A stretch of 50,686 nucleotides of DNA from a virus, in IMG/VR virus record IMGVR_UViG_3300021401_000008, positions 1-50,686 of that record, one strand, 5' to 3'. The notes beneath the pieces are model-generated. The model had not been told where the DNA came from. It saw only the letters and a program-made list of their open reading frames with translations, and did not search any database. The position numbers were made by a program, and so were the translations under genes. This document shows, in pieces, positions 38,501 to 46,498 of this stretch; position 1 is the first letter of the stretch, and each line of letters opens with the position of its first letter.

Positions 38501-40731
38501 GTATTCTGCCTGGAGCGTTCTATCTGTGCCTTCTCCAAAGCATCGATCGTATCTGCCAGTTTCTTTCTGGCAGCAAGCTGATCTGTGATGCCTTTCATAT
38601 CCAGAGCCGATAAAGCTCTCTGGGTAGCATTTCTGGCATCTATTTCTTTTTGCTGAGCTTCTTTGGCAATGTTGGCTCGACTCATCGCCAAAGACTTCGG
38701 ATCCATGAACTCTTCTTGACTCTGCAACGTCAGGGCTTGTTGCTTTGCTTTTGCCTCGTCGGCTATCTCTTTCAGAGTATCTTGCAACTCTCTTTGCTGT
38801 AAATCTTTTTTCTTCTGGATGTAATCTTGGAGAGACTCTAAGCCAGCGTCGTAAAACTCCTCATTCGCCTGCTTCAACTGCTCAAGCTTTCCCTTCTCAA
38901 GGGCAAGCTCTATCTTTGCATCCGCCTCTTTTCCTTTCAAAGCCAGCTGGCGTTGCTGACGTTCTAGAGCTATAACCTCCTCTGGTGTCTGGGCACCCGG
39001 TTTCCCAATACCTGTAGCCCCCGACTCAGTTGGTTTCTGTGACGCTTTGAATAAAGCTTCTAAAGCTGCTAATTCCTTATCCTGTTCTTCATTTATCTTT
39101 TCCAACTTCGCGTCAAATTCTGTATGAAGATCCGCTACACCATGATATCCACCAGCAGGTCCGGGAATACCAACTAGAGATCCTAACCTTTTATAATCTT
39201 GCTGTCCAACTACTTTAGCTTCCTTTCCAGTGTACTCTGCCCGTAGGGCCATCTCCCTAAAAGTGCCTTTAACTAAAACAGCTGCACCGGCAGCTGTTTT
39301 TAATAAACCAGTTAACGTAGTCAATCTGGAAATAAAGTCATCTGAAATTGTTTTTGGTGCGAATGTCTCTACTAATTTCTTCCATAAATCTGCTGAGGTC
39401 GTAGCTATACTACCCAAGGCTTTTGCTACTTCCACAAAAACAATCAACGCGTCCCCAAACTTCTGTCCTAAGGTAGCTACTCCTCCTTCTCCAGAATTAA
39501 GCTCAGTCATTATCTCTTGCAAGAACTGAAATGCTACAGCCATACCACGAGACTGAACAATACCTCTTCCAAAAGCTTCAAAGAGTCTGTTACTGATTAC
39601 ATCCATCTGCCTCAGTAAATCTGTAACCGTTAGTGCTGGCTCACCGAACTCTTGATATCTTTTTGTTATCTGTGAAAGTGCTCGATCGAACTGAGCCTGA
39701 TTTCTCTGTGCTGCGGACATCGTGGCTGATAACCCACGCACTGTCAGTTCTTCTCTCGTCAACCCAGTTATATAGGCCAATCTCTGGAATCTTCCAGTTG
39801 CCAACCCCATACTCAAGGCATTCAATGCTTGCGTAGCATCACGACCTTGGGCTCTTGCCAACCCAACTGTTGCTTGTGTCAACTTGATGATGTCTGGTTC
39901 GGAAGCTTTGATGCCTGACTGCATGAATTTGTTGGCGATACGATACAAGTCAATATCGTTTACAAGATTGTGTGTAGCTTTTCTAAGGTCGTCTATAAAC
40001 TTGACAGAGTCCAAACCCTTAATCTGTGCAAGTTTCTCAAACTGTTGACGAACCTGCTCAAGTGGTCCACTGTCCTTAATGAAAGTCGTTATCTTCTGGA
40101 TCAAGCCTTCGATCGTATGTGCAAGAAGTTCACCAGCCGCTACACCCGTCGTAAGTGTACCACCAAACTTACTTCCCAGTCCTCCGAACAACCCTCCTAG
40201 AAATCCCCCTCCAGCACCACCCCCACCCCCTCCAGCACCACCCCGACCACCCGCTCCCCATGCTGCCCGTTGCTGGGCAGTCTGTAGACGTAGTGCTGCA
40301 TTCTGCCGATTGATCTCGGCAGTCACCAGCTTTTCATTCATCAACTTCGTGTAGACTTCCTGCTGGAGAGTTTTCTGGATCGTCTGTAGGGTCTTCTGTA
40401 GAGCTGCTTGTTTCCCAGCTTCTGCTGAGGCTGCCTTTTCTGCTGCTAACTTTGATACAGCTTCTGCTTTTACAGCACCGGCAGTCGCAGCTTGTACTTT
40501 CAACTGACCGATCTGTTTGTTTATTTCTTCCGTCTCAGACTTCCTGGCAGCCACAACCTCCTTGAGTTTTGCTTTCTGGGCTTCTAGTCTGGAAGCTGCC
40601 TGAGATTGTGCCTTGGCTGAGTCCTTATTCGTTTTCTCGAGTAACTGGGCAAGCTCACCGATAGCTTTCTTCCAATTGCTGTTATCAATTCCCCATTTCA
40701 ATAATATTTCTTTTACCGTCGGACCGGGCAT
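35506..40731 (-). CDS. Tape measure protein
   Basis: This 1741-residue protein is the longest gene here and follows the tail chaperones, as tape measures do. It has N-terminal coiled coil, a very Gly-rich stretch (GAGGRGGAGGGGGG, about 155-175) followed by hydrophobic helices, long Gln/Lys/Glu coiled coils, and a second Gly/Met-rich hydrophobic region near residue 1200. At about 1.5 angstrom per residue the tail would be about 260 nm. No lysozyme or peptidase motif is obvious. It sets tail length and enters the host envelope on infection. Confidence 0.93.
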   Translation of the reverse strand: MPGPTVKEILLKWGIDNSNWKKAIGELAQLLEKTNKDSAKAQSQAASRLEAQKAKLKEVVAARKSETEEINKQIGQLKVQAATAGAVKAEAVSKLAAEKAASAEAGKQAALQKTLQTIQKTLQQEVYTKLMNEKLVTAEINRQNAALRLQTAQQRAAWGAGGRGGAGGGGGGAGGGFLGGLFGGLGSKFGGTLTTGVAAGELLAHTIEGLIQKITTFIKDSGPLEQVRQQFEKLAQIKGLDSVKFIDDLRKATHNLVNDIDLYRIANKFMQSGIKASEPDIIKLTQATVGLARAQGRDATQALNALSMGLATGRFQRLAYITGLTREELTVRGLSATMSAAQRNQAQFDRALSQITKRYQEFGEPALTVTDLLRQMDVISNRLFEAFGRGIVQSRGMAVAFQFLQEIMTELNSGEGGVATLGQKFGDALIVFVEVAKALGSIATTSADLWKKLVETFAPKTISDDFISRLTTLTGLLKTAAGAAVLVKGTFREMALRAEYTGKEAKVVGQQDYKRLGSLVGIPGPAGGYHGVADLHTEFDAKLEKINEEQDKELAALEALFKASQKPTESGATGIGKPGAQTPEEVIALERQQRQLALKGKEADAKIELALEKGKLEQLKQANEEFYDAGLESLQDYIQKKKDLQQRELQDTLKEIADEAKAKQQALTLQSQEEFMDPKSLAMSRANIAKEAQQKEIDARNATQRALSALDMKGITDQLAARKKLADTIDALEKAQIERSRQNTEEEFKQGEIGAQEYLDKRIQYIEEDYEATKTAEQKKLEENKNSETAKEEFAQKMAKAAEDREKALTTLALNEIDIRTKATEQSYDRAQKLIEGQLQYQQSLNKTTDFGGGRQEEQALIQEQIELLRSRLEEEAKSLKLTQEGSEAWFQQLEKIQSTKEALVKYNEELAKSQEWASGVASALKEMSQAAATFPKIGAQRVSKGLDTLAKGLEEQEQARQRIAQRKAAQTARAQGQTVAPVTPDQIFKSLQKASQDAGDSLGKHLEAASTSVDDWRVKLIQATQALTDFIDRATGGKSSGNAKGGGTGSGPATAANPLGTTTSSDMMMLTPAEVTSAKSPAEAGLALSAALSSTTVAASSLQKGFTSLLTDSLGNNGLLGFFKNLGKNTQAASDDLSNFADSISSIGSEVGGLVSAAKGTGGAFEAGMQGMQAGGGLGGSIGGMFGPMGAMIGQGVGMAVGGVIGIFSGKAKTEAEKLAKQITAQFNAVLVEVQAGTLGLGNAVTQEIQIIQEAVDQLSGKKGGRSELQQMLPQMEQQLEALQQQQQQVIKSFDTTMEQISAPEASQALVQPIQAIIQSYQQYILAGGNVATANQFLQASFQNLVTQGLNTLNNAEQSAVNNALNYNNLLLQRQQLIQSTNQQIQDVMSQGVAVQQMPEGVQKAQELEQIQINSQNQMDQLDQQIAVSNHQLQNEQKIFQLATTRVGLETQLVQLQDAQLDQQDASTAALMQEVAAFSGATPTNLPTALNMIGLGGQYINPSTEPGLMPTPPVPTGIAAIDEQNELQYQQALAYYNQQANLSGSATIGSTTGNIIGGAQGVTPAGSSDTALTASFQTLGSNLDALASNLTAFPAALQTALTTMFTSPTTILNVGGALLTSIASALGAAVTTTSGAAAASIGQSSSTLVASTATRQAIEQNISTLSSTRVQNETQLVNLKMQEIAADMERIKAWSTLLNSPTVTGTNSQTLEDMMNSLYQTRSRQGFGGFQGEINNPTPI

Positions 40732-40734
40732 CGA

Positions 40735-41729
40735 CTACCCCCTGCCGAATATCGGAAGCTTGATCCCTTGCGACATCATAAATTGATAGGCCTCGGGCCC
40801 TGTCACTTGTCTCAAGTCAATCTCCCCATCCTTGTTATAAAACTTGTCTGGTAGCCCTTGTGGCACCTGTGCATCTGAATAAGTCTTCTTCTTCCTACCG
40901 GCTGGCGGTTGTGTTGTCCCATCTGTCTGCATCTTCAAAGAAGCTGAGACCTCTTGCGACCGCCAAGCCATGATGATCAACTCGGAACGCCGGAACTTCG
41001 CTTCCATCTCTCTCTTCGATAACCCGAACATCTCTATCTGAGCCGCTAAGCTGGACAATGCTGGGAACTGTGATTTTAGCGACTCAGTAGTCTCGTGTTG
41101 TGGAAGAGAAGCGAGAAAAAATCCCGCATCCTCTGTGCCTCCATCTGAGCTGTAACGACCTTTACAATTCTCGTGGCGTTCAAATGATTCCGTACCCAAT
41201 CATCTGTCACTTCTTCGTCTTCGTTGTAAGGATTCAAAATCACAGCTGTAACGCTGACCATAGCGTCTAGCACCGGCTCGAACGTATTCATCAGCTGGAC
41301 AACCTTCTTCGCTGCGTCTCCCTCCAGCATATTCATCGACAACGAAGCTATCTCTGAGGCGAATGGAACAAGAATATCTTTTATCTTTTTGAAAATTTTC
41401 TTCTCTACTGCGATCGGGAGTTCGGCAATGATGAAGTTCTTTACCTTTGCTTCTCGCCCTTTTCCGTCTCGTATGTCGATCTTGAACTCGACATACTCTT
41501 GTTCAAGAAGTTTCTGGATGTCTTCTTCTGCAGGCGGAGCTAACTCTTTCCGGAAGCGTTCGATCGCAGCTTCCACCGCTTTCTTGTTCTCAACCTGCAT
41601 ATCTGCTGAAATTTTCTGAACTTGTGCTGCTAGGCGGGTATCGTACTCTTCTTGAAGCTTCGTCCTTAGGCGGTTCTCAATGTCTAGTTCTAGATCTTCT
41701 GTCAACACCGTCTTTTCGTTCTCATCCAT
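40735..41729 (-). CDS. Tail assembly chaperone, frameshifted fusion (gpGT-like)
   Basis: This is the predicted long product made by -1 frameshifting at 41115-41121. The first about 204 codons are those of the short chaperone, and reading then passes into the frame that ends at 40735. The junction reads MRDFF followed by LASLPQHETTESLKSQFPAL. The added part has a helical segment with FGLSKREMEAKFRRSELIIM and a disordered Pro/Lys end. Siphophages make both forms in fixed ratio to guide tail-tube assembly around the tape measure. The second frame has no plausible start of its own near the overlap. Confidence 0.85.
41040..41121 (-). promoter_or_regulatory. -1 frameshift site: TTTTTTC slippery heptamer and downstream hairpin
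   Basis: On the minus strand the heptamer T TTT TTC (41121-41115) is in the X XXY YYZ register of the short chaperone frame. Twenty-nine bases later GAGTCGCTAA (41085-41076) can pair with TTAGCGGCTC (41049-41040), a 10-pair stem with one G-U pair. The short-form stop codon lies inside this stem. The hairpin is farther from the slip site than usual, so a nearer structure may also act. Confidence 0.8.
41076..41729 (-). CDS. Tail assembly chaperone, short form (gpG-like)
   Basis: This 217-residue protein lies between the major tail protein and the tape measure. It begins MDENEKTVLTEDLELDIENR and has Glu/Lys-rich helices and a DILVPFASEIASLSMNML core. It is the normal zero-frame product; a -1 shift near its end gives the longer fusion at 40735-41729. 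AAGGAG lies just upstream of its ATG, after the hairpin at 41752-41775. Confidence 0.85.
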   Translation of the reverse strand: MDENEKTVLTEDLELDIENRLRTKLQEEYDTRLAAQVQKISADMQVENKKAVEAAIERFRKELAPPAEEDIQKLLEQEYVEFKIDIRDGKGREAKVKNFIIAELPIAVEKKIFKKIKDILVPFASEIASLSMNMLEGDAAKKVVQLMNTFEPVLDAMVSVTAVILNPYNEDEEVTDDWVRNHLNATRIVKVVTAQMEAQRMRDFFSLLFHNTRLLSR

Positions 41730-41751
41730 CAGTCTTCTCCTTTTTTGTAAA

Positions 41752-41775
41752 CGGGGGACCGTTTCCAGCCCCCCG
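41752..41775 (-). other. GC-rich hairpin between major tail protein and chaperone genes
   Basis: CGGGGG (41752-41757) can pair with CCCCCG (41770-41775) around a 12-base loop. On the minus strand it follows the major tail protein gene and is followed by GTTTAC and the chaperone ribosome site. The T run is weak, so partial termination or mRNA stabilisation is more likely than full termination. It may help set the high ratio of tail protein to chaperone. Confidence 0.6.
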
Positions 41776-41804
41776 CAACAGTTCTTGTTTGAAAGTTAGA
41801 ATCA

Positions 41805-42878
41805 TTAGATCCCGATTGACTGTCCAGGCCTCGGATAAAACGCCTTGTACCCTACGACCGTCTCACCATCGATCGGGTCGTCAAAGGCCAGTGCGTTGTA
41901 GGAAGCCTGCAACTCGTATCCAGTCTCGTCTGTCGTACCCACGTTCTCGATCGCCCATGCAGCCGCATCCTTGAACTGGGCGATAGATACGTGCGGGTAA
42001 TACACGGCGATCTGTGCTGCGTCGATCGTGTCCATGATGAACAGCGCCGACCACTCGGAAATGAACGTCCCACCTTCTCTCGCCGCCCAACCCGAAATCT
42101 TCTGGACGTTAGAGTTAGCTGGTGGCTGAGCAAATCCGGGAGCGATCAACGTCGAACTTGAACCACCACCGACTAGCGGCTGATCCAAAGTCAATACGTT
42201 GTTGGCTACCGAAACCACTCGACCCACGAAGTCGGAAGTCTTTCTGATGTAGTCTACGTCTGTTACAGCGAATGGCTGAATCGGAATACCTGCTGAACCG
42301 ACTATTCCCGATTGCCCCGGCACATAGTCGGCGTCTACTACGATGTACTCCGAGTTCTGTCCACCGCTGATATTGATAGCTGCCGACGACGTCACCGTCA
42401 ACAATGCTGGCGGTCCGGGCGTGTAGGAAACCATCGAAGTTCTCGGACCACCAGAAGCTGATAGAGGACCGAGTGTCGTTGCTGACCCACCGACGATCAA
42501 GTTAAAAGGATCTGTTCCCGTCGCCACCTTCCATTGCATTCTGGCCGGCTCACGAAACGTGAAGTCGAATGACTCTCCGACCTCACCTCTGTACTGGGCC
42601 CGGACTGCTCCTCTGTAACCCGACCGGACTTGACCGATCTTGGAACCCGGAGTCAACTTGAAATCTTTGATCCATCCCAAGTCTGTCCAACCCGTCGGCG
42701 GTGCGTTCGTATTGAAAGGACCAAACGTCTGTAAATCCAAAATCGTTGGGCCGAGAACCGTGCTTGCTACCGCAGAACCCAATGCTGGGTTATACGGGGC
42801 GAAGAACGATCTCCAACCTGCTCCAATCAGGAGTACGTTTTTCCTGAATGGCTGAACTAATGCCTTGCTTAGCGCCAT
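41805..42878 (-). CDS. Major tail protein (tail tube)
   Basis: This 357-residue protein sits directly before the chaperone pair and tape measure, the fixed place of the major tail protein. It is beta-rich with many Gly, Ser and Thr, and begins MALSKALVQPFRKNVLLIGA. The DFTFREPARMQWKVATG segment (about residue 105) fits tube-protein strands. A central Ig-like insertion (about 145-215) could decorate the tube surface. Hairpins on both sides of the gene fit high-level, separately tuned expression. Confidence 0.82.
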   Translation of the reverse strand: MALSKALVQPFRKNVLLIGAGWRSFFAPYNPALGSAVASTVLGPTILDLQTFGPFNTNAPPTGWTDLGWIKDFKLTPGSKIGQVRSGYRGAVRAQYRGEVGESFDFTFREPARMQWKVATGTDPFNLIVGGSATTLGPLSASGGPRTSMVSYTPGPPALLTVTSSAAINISGGQNSEYIVVDADYVPGQSGIVGSAGIPIQPFAVTDVDYIRKTSDFVGRVVSVANNVLTLDQPLVGGGSSSTLIAPGFAQPPANSNVQKISGWAAREGGTFISEWSALFIMDTIDAAQIAVYYPHVSIAQFKDAAAWAIENVGTTDETGYELQASYNALAFDDPIDGETVVGYKAFYPRPGQSIGI

Positions 42879-42936
42879 TTATTCTTCTCCCTACTTCAGT
42901 TCCACTCCTCGCCGTCTTTCTAATCTCTTTTATGGG

Positions 42937-42977
42937 GAGAGGCGCTAACCAAAGGCCTAGCCGTCATCCGGCCTCTC
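42937..42977 (-). other. Hairpin in the leader of the major tail protein gene
   Basis: GAGAGGC (42937-42943) can pair with GCCTCTC (42971-42977) around a 27-base loop. An alternative inner stem AGGCC/GGCCT uses part of the same bases, so two exclusive folds are possible. It lies in the 107-base gap upstream of the major tail protein start and about 58 bases from its ATG. No T run follows directly. An attenuator or mRNA 5' stabiliser is plausible. Confidence 0.5.
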
Positions 42978-42985
42978 TGCCCTTC

Positions 42986-43525
42986 TTAATGACCAACTAG
43001 CTCTTGTGTCATATCCGTTACCTGCACCGTTGCAGCTCCGTATACGACACCACTATCTTTATCTAGCCTGTTCAAAAACGTCAACGGTGACCACCAAAAG
43101 AATTCCGTTGGCGATTTTGGATTCGACTGTAAAGCTAAACCGGAAGGCGTGTTGCCAACTACCGACCAATCAAGCTTCTCAGTAAACCAAGCTTGAAAAG
43201 TAGCCTTTAGCAACTCCTCCCGCATCGTGATATTTGTTCTGTACCGGTCGCCCCGGCTCCGTCCTACTGTTCCTTTTGTTAAATCGCTTCCTTGAATGAT
43301 CCAGGTCCACTGCAACGTATGTACTATTACTGGAATTGCAGAAGACCAGAAACTTTTTCCTGTGATGCCCCGCTCTCCAAGGATCAAAAGATAGAAGGCA
43401 TTCATTACAACTTGCTTCGGCGGCCAATCCATGGAATCTGCAATTCCCACCACTTGCCTGCTGGGATTTATTTGCTTTATCCCGGCCGCTATATACTCGA
43501 AGTAACTGTCTATGCACGCTAGCAT
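42986..43525 (-). CDS. Putative tail terminator / tail completion protein
   Basis: This 179-residue protein lies between the neck genes and the major tail protein, where tail terminators are usually encoded. It begins MLACIDSYFEYIAAGIKQIN and has several strands and a Trp-rich middle (HTLQWTWIIQG). No named family is recognised from the sequence, so the role is by position only. Confidence 0.6.
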   Translation of the reverse strand: MLACIDSYFEYIAAGIKQINPSRQVVGIADSMDWPPKQVVMNAFYLLILGERGITGKSFWSSAIPVIVHTLQWTWIIQGSDLTKGTVGRSRGDRYRTNITMREELLKATFQAWFTEKLDWSVVGNTPSGLALQSNPKSPTEFFWWSPLTFLNRLDKDSGVVYGAATVQVTDMTQELVGH

Positions 43526-44011
43526 CTAAATCTGCCTGTTCGCGAACGTCCTCTCCATCTGCTTCACCCGCTCTTCGCTACCGAGAACTTTCTCCAAAAT
43601 CTTGTGCAAGTCTGCCCTGACTTCATCCGGAATCACTGCCAACGTCGGCAAGAATAGCCAGGCTGCCAGCCAAATCGGTCCAAGTCGCATTTTGTCGAAT
43701 GTATCGCAGCTGACTGATATCGTCATCCCGAACATGTCTCTCGGATCCAAATTCGTCTCTGCCAAGACGGCATCTTTGAAAGATGTGTGATAGAGTCTTG
43801 CCTGCCGATAGGTACTCCGATAGCAATTCGCTCCTTCGAAATTTGCGTAGCTGAGATCAGCGTTGTCGAAACTGCAGTTTACCAACGTCGAGCCACGGAA
43901 GTCCGCATGCGTCAAGTCTTTCCCAGAGAAATCGACATCGTAGAACTTTCGATTGATGAAAATTTTCACTTCCTTCTGATCTATCTTGCCATTCGTCGCA
44001 TTCGTCGTCAT
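43526..44011 (-). CDS. Pentapeptide-repeat protein in the neck gene cluster
   Basis: This 161-residue protein has a run of A(D/N)LXX-type repeats (about residues 28-90): VDFSG KDLTH ADFRG STLVN CSFDN ADLSY ANFEG and onward. These form a right-handed quadrilateral beta-helix of about twelve repeats. After this is a hydrophobic segment (LGPIWLAAWLFLPTLAVI) and a helical tail. Some pentapeptide proteins mimic DNA, but here the position between connector and tail genes suggests a structural or assembly role. It abuts the next gene with no spacer. Confidence 0.82.
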   Translation of the reverse strand: MTTNATNGKIDQKEVKIFINRKFYDVDFSGKDLTHADFRGSTLVNCSFDNADLSYANFEGANCYRSTYRQARLYHTSFKDAVLAETNLDPRDMFGMTISVSCDTFDKMRLGPIWLAAWLFLPTLAVIPDEVRADLHKILEKVLGSEERVKQMERTFANRQI

Positions 44012-44012
44012 A

Positions 44013-44531
44013 CTAGTCTCCCAACTCGATGTCGTCGTCCTCTACTGCCAAATCTGGATCGTCTGGATCGGCTGCTTCAATACCTTCTCTCAAAGCACCT
44101 TTGTCTACTGGTGCGAAGTCCCGGATGATCTCTGCTATCATCCTGGCAGAAGCCAATGATGCTTTCTTCATCTCGTCCCGGATATCTTTCCCAGTCTCGG
44201 CTTCCGATAGATCGATCTGCCCAAGCTGATAATTGATGATCTGGAGAAACTCGGTTTCGTGAATTGCTATGTAACCCGACGGTGCCTGAATCGACATCCA
44301 GACTTCGCTTCCGTCCGGATTGATTCCTTTGACCGTCTTTGGTCCCTGCTTTACTTGGCGAACATTTCCCCATTCCCAGACTAAAGCGTAAGCGGCGGCA
44401 TCGCCTTCTACGACAATGCCGCCCCTCACCGGACCCGCTTCGGCTGCTTCCTTGTAGCCGACTAGCAGTTTCTGTACTTGCTTTGTCGTAGGCTCATCGA
44501 ACCCCGGCAAAGGTATGTCCAGGATGAACAT
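44013..44531 (-). CDS. Head-tail connector / neck protein (HK97 gp10-like)
   Basis: This 172-residue protein has a C-terminal segment SARMIAEIIRDFAPVDKGAL (about 128-147), then REGI, which matches the 'APVDTGaLR.SI' hallmark of HK97 gp10-type proteins. These join head connector to tail. The N-terminal half is beta-rich with a Gly/Val core (GIVVEGDAAAYALVWEWGN). The end is very acidic (DPDDPDLAVEDDDIEL). Position between connector and tail genes fits. Confidence 0.72.
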   Translation of the reverse strand: MFILDIPLPGFDEPTTKQVQKLLVGYKEAAEAGPVRGGIVVEGDAAAYALVWEWGNVRQVKQGPKTVKGINPDGSEVWMSIQAPSGYIAIHETEFLQIINYQLGQIDLSEAETGKDIRDEMKKASLASARMIAEIIRDFAPVDKGALREGIEAADPDDPDLAVEDDDIELGD

Positions 44532-44537
44532 CGCTTT

Positions 44538-44858
44538 CTACTGGAATACGTTCAACACTTTGGCGATCAAAGCGCTATTCGTCTGATCTGTCAAAGCGTC
44601 CGTATCGACCAATACTCTTGCCAAGAGGACTGCGATCTCTTGTGCCTTCAACTGGCACAGCTTGACGCAGCCGTTGTAGTCCATGATCCCACCGTAATAC
44701 GTTCCAGAGCCATAAACTCCCGTTCCACCCGACAAGTTGCCAGCCCCACCCGTAGCCGTAAGGCCGGAAGGATTGATGGCATTAGCCAATGTCGCCGAGG
44801 AAGGGCCATTCGTAATGACTGAACCCAAATCCGTGATTACCTGCGTTGAGTTTGCCAC
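44538..44858 (-). CDS. Hypothetical structural-region protein, 106 residues
   Basis: The protein has a Gly/Ser/Thr-rich N-terminal half (about 35-60, GGAGNLSGGTGVYGSGTYYG) and a C-terminal hydrophobic helix (LKAQEIAVLLARVLVDTDAL). No family is recognised. It lies among neck and connector genes and is probably a minor virion protein. Confidence 0.65.
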   Translation of the reverse strand: MANSTQVITDLGSVITNGPSSATLANAINPSGLTATGGAGNLSGGTGVYGSGTYYGGIMDYNGCVKLCQLKAQEIAVLLARVLVDTDALTDQTNSALIAKVLNVFQ

Positions 44859-44876
44859 TTAGTTTCTCCTTTTCTT

Positions 44877-45143
44877 TTATTTGTTTCTCAGCTGCGTAAA
44901 CGACCGCCTACCGGGATCCGACTGAACGCGTACGTAGCCGCTCGTACCATACCTCGTGCTTGTTTTTACTAATTGACTCACTGGTATTACGGCTTGTGTG
45001 TGATCAATTGGAAAGTGAACACGTGCCATGGCATCGTCACCTGCTCCATCGATCTTCAACACAGAACCGTAACGGATTAGATTCCCGGATCGTACTTTTG
45101 TCTTTACCATTACCTGGTCATCTTTCTTAATTTCGTCTGTCAT
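44877..45143 (-). CDS. Small beta-barrel-like protein, 88 residues
   Basis: The strand pattern (KKDDQVMVKTKVRSG, YGSVLKIDGAG, DAMARVHFPID, QAVIPVSQLV) fits an SH3-like barrel. Its start is preceded by GGAG (AAGGAGAAAAACA). No named family is assigned. Its position among head-completion genes suggests a small virion or assembly protein. Confidence 0.62.
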   Translation of the reverse strand: MTDEIKKDDQVMVKTKVRSGNLIRYGSVLKIDGAGDDAMARVHFPIDHTQAVIPVSQLVKTSTRYGTSGYVRVQSDPGRRSFTQLRNK

Positions 45144-45157
45144 TGTTTTTCTCCTTA

Positions 45158-45640
45158 CTAAGAACTTGGTGCTGGCAATTCATTTGCGTTACAAACCAGA
45201 TTCCAAAGTGTCGTCTCACTCCCAACATCTTCGTGTGTAATGCTCTCGATCGAAAATAGCCGCTGGTTGTAAAGAATTCCCATCACCAACGGTCCTCTCC
45301 ACACTTTATAAGGATCCGTCAAATTCTGCAACTCCATCTGATTTATCACAAACAGATTCGAAATCAGAAAACGTCTAGCCCCGAACATCAACTTACCACC
45401 CATAATGCCAATATTGTGCAAAGAAACTTCTGTTACATCTGCTGGTGGATCTATCAATACATCGTTGAATCCCGATAGTGCTCCCGTCACTGCTGGCATA
45501 AATCCGATCTGTCCATACGGTGTTCCGTTCGCATCGACTACCTGTGATCGCAAGCAGCAGGGCAAACCGGGCTGGAAGTAACGCAGAAAATTATCTGCTA
45601 GACTTCGTATGCCCCATGCCGATGCTCCACCGGTTCCCAT
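45158..45640 (-). CDS. Hypothetical structural protein, 160 residues
   Basis: The protein begins MGTGGASAWGIRSLADNFLR and is rich in strands, Gly and aromatic residues, with a MGGKLMFGARRFLISNLF segment in the middle. It is in the head-completion gene run, but I recognise no family. No cofactor or enzyme motif is visible. Confidence 0.62.
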   Translation of the reverse strand: MGTGGASAWGIRSLADNFLRYFQPGLPCCLRSQVVDANGTPYGQIGFMPAVTGALSGFNDVLIDPPADVTEVSLHNIGIMGGKLMFGARRFLISNLFVINQMELQNLTDPYKVWRGPLVMGILYNQRLFSIESITHEDVGSETTLWNLVCNANELPAPSS

Positions 45641-45644
45641 TTAC

Positions 45645-46070
45645 TTATCTAGAGCCTCTGTCTAGTCTATCTTCTTGCTGCCTGTCCAAAACATCGATAT
45701 CATCCAAATGTGTTCTTAAATCCCCAGCGTTATCCCCCGAAGCATTCCCGTGATCTGGGTGTGTATGAAACCAAGAACCATCATCGTTCACTTTCAGTGT
45801 CTGTCTATTACCAGCTCGCATCTTTACATTAGGATCATTCGACTTGACTTGTCTGCCCGCTACTCTGTATCCACGATACTGAGCTGTCTCCATTGTCTTT
45901 CTTCCACGCCCACGTGTATCCCATCCATCTTCAGCACCTTCGGAAGTCCCGTAAGCATTAAGCGAACCTTCCTGCGACTGCTCCAGCTGGGTCGTCCAGG
46001 CTGCGTTCAATCTCGCCCGTGGCATCTCATGATGAGCTAGATACAACTCTATGCAGTCGGCTACGTGCAT
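45645..46070 (-). CDS. Hypothetical protein with HTHPDH motif, 141 residues
   Basis: The protein is hydrophilic and Arg/Asp-rich. A segment SWFHTHPDHGNASGDNAGDL (about 99-118) recalls the HxHP...S..D metal site of JAMM/MPN peptidases, but the spacing is not exact and I see no clear partner glutamate. The start overlaps the previous gene by 10 bases. Other histidine-metal folds are possible; the function is not settled. Confidence 0.62.
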   Translation of the reverse strand: MHVADCIELYLAHHEMPRARLNAAWTTQLEQSQEGSLNAYGTSEGAEDGWDTRGRGRKTMETAQYRGYRVAGRQVKSNDPNVKMRAGNRQTLKVNDDGSWFHTHPDHGNASGDNAGDLRTHLDDIDVLDRQQEDRLDRGSR

Positions 46071-46498
46071 TGCATCACCTGCTCCAAGGCGTTTAGCTGC
46101 CTTTTTGTTTCTGTTACCTTGGCCTCTACCGTCATCGCTGCCTTCTCAGGAAGATCAAACTCGATTACCCAGTCCAATATCTCCAGCTTAGCCTTCAACC
46201 TGGCTACGTCCAGCTGGACATCTGTCACTGTCACTTCCGTATTCGCTTTCTCGGCGTAGGCTACCAGATGCTGGAACCGTCTGCCCAGCTCTTGCAACTT
46301 CTTCATCGACTCGGACACGCTCTCTTGCTTATCTGTCTGAGGAAACTCAGGTGCGAATGGCAACAGCTCGTCGATCAAGTGCTGCTCGGCTTCTATCGGA
46401 TTCGCCAGCCAGGAGCTGTTGACGGCATCTCTCAAGCAGCACTCATCCACTGCCTTACGAATTAGTCTCTTCAATCGATCTTGTGGATTCTCTGTCAT
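46061..46498 (-). CDS. Hypothetical protein, 145 residues
   Basis: The protein is almost wholly helical, with Gln/Glu/Lys-rich coiled-coil segments (MKKLQELGRRFQHLVAYAEK and DVARLKAKLEILDWV). It begins MTENPQDRLKRLIRKAVDEC. The ATG at 46498 is in an ATGA overlap with the HNH endonuclease gene. No family is recognised. Confidence 0.66.
   Translation of the reverse strand: MTENPQDRLKRLIRKAVDECCLRDAVNSSWLANPIEAEQHLIDELLPFAPEFPQTDKQESVSESMKKLQELGRRFQHLVAYAEKANTEVTVTDVQLDVARLKAKLEILDWVIEFDLPEKAAMTVEAKVTETKRQLNALEQVMQCT

Noticed and set aside
45645-46070. JAMM peptidase call from HTHPDH
   Set aside because: Spacing from HxH to Ser and Asp does not match the JAMM motif and no partner glutamate is clear, so the gene is left as hypothetical.
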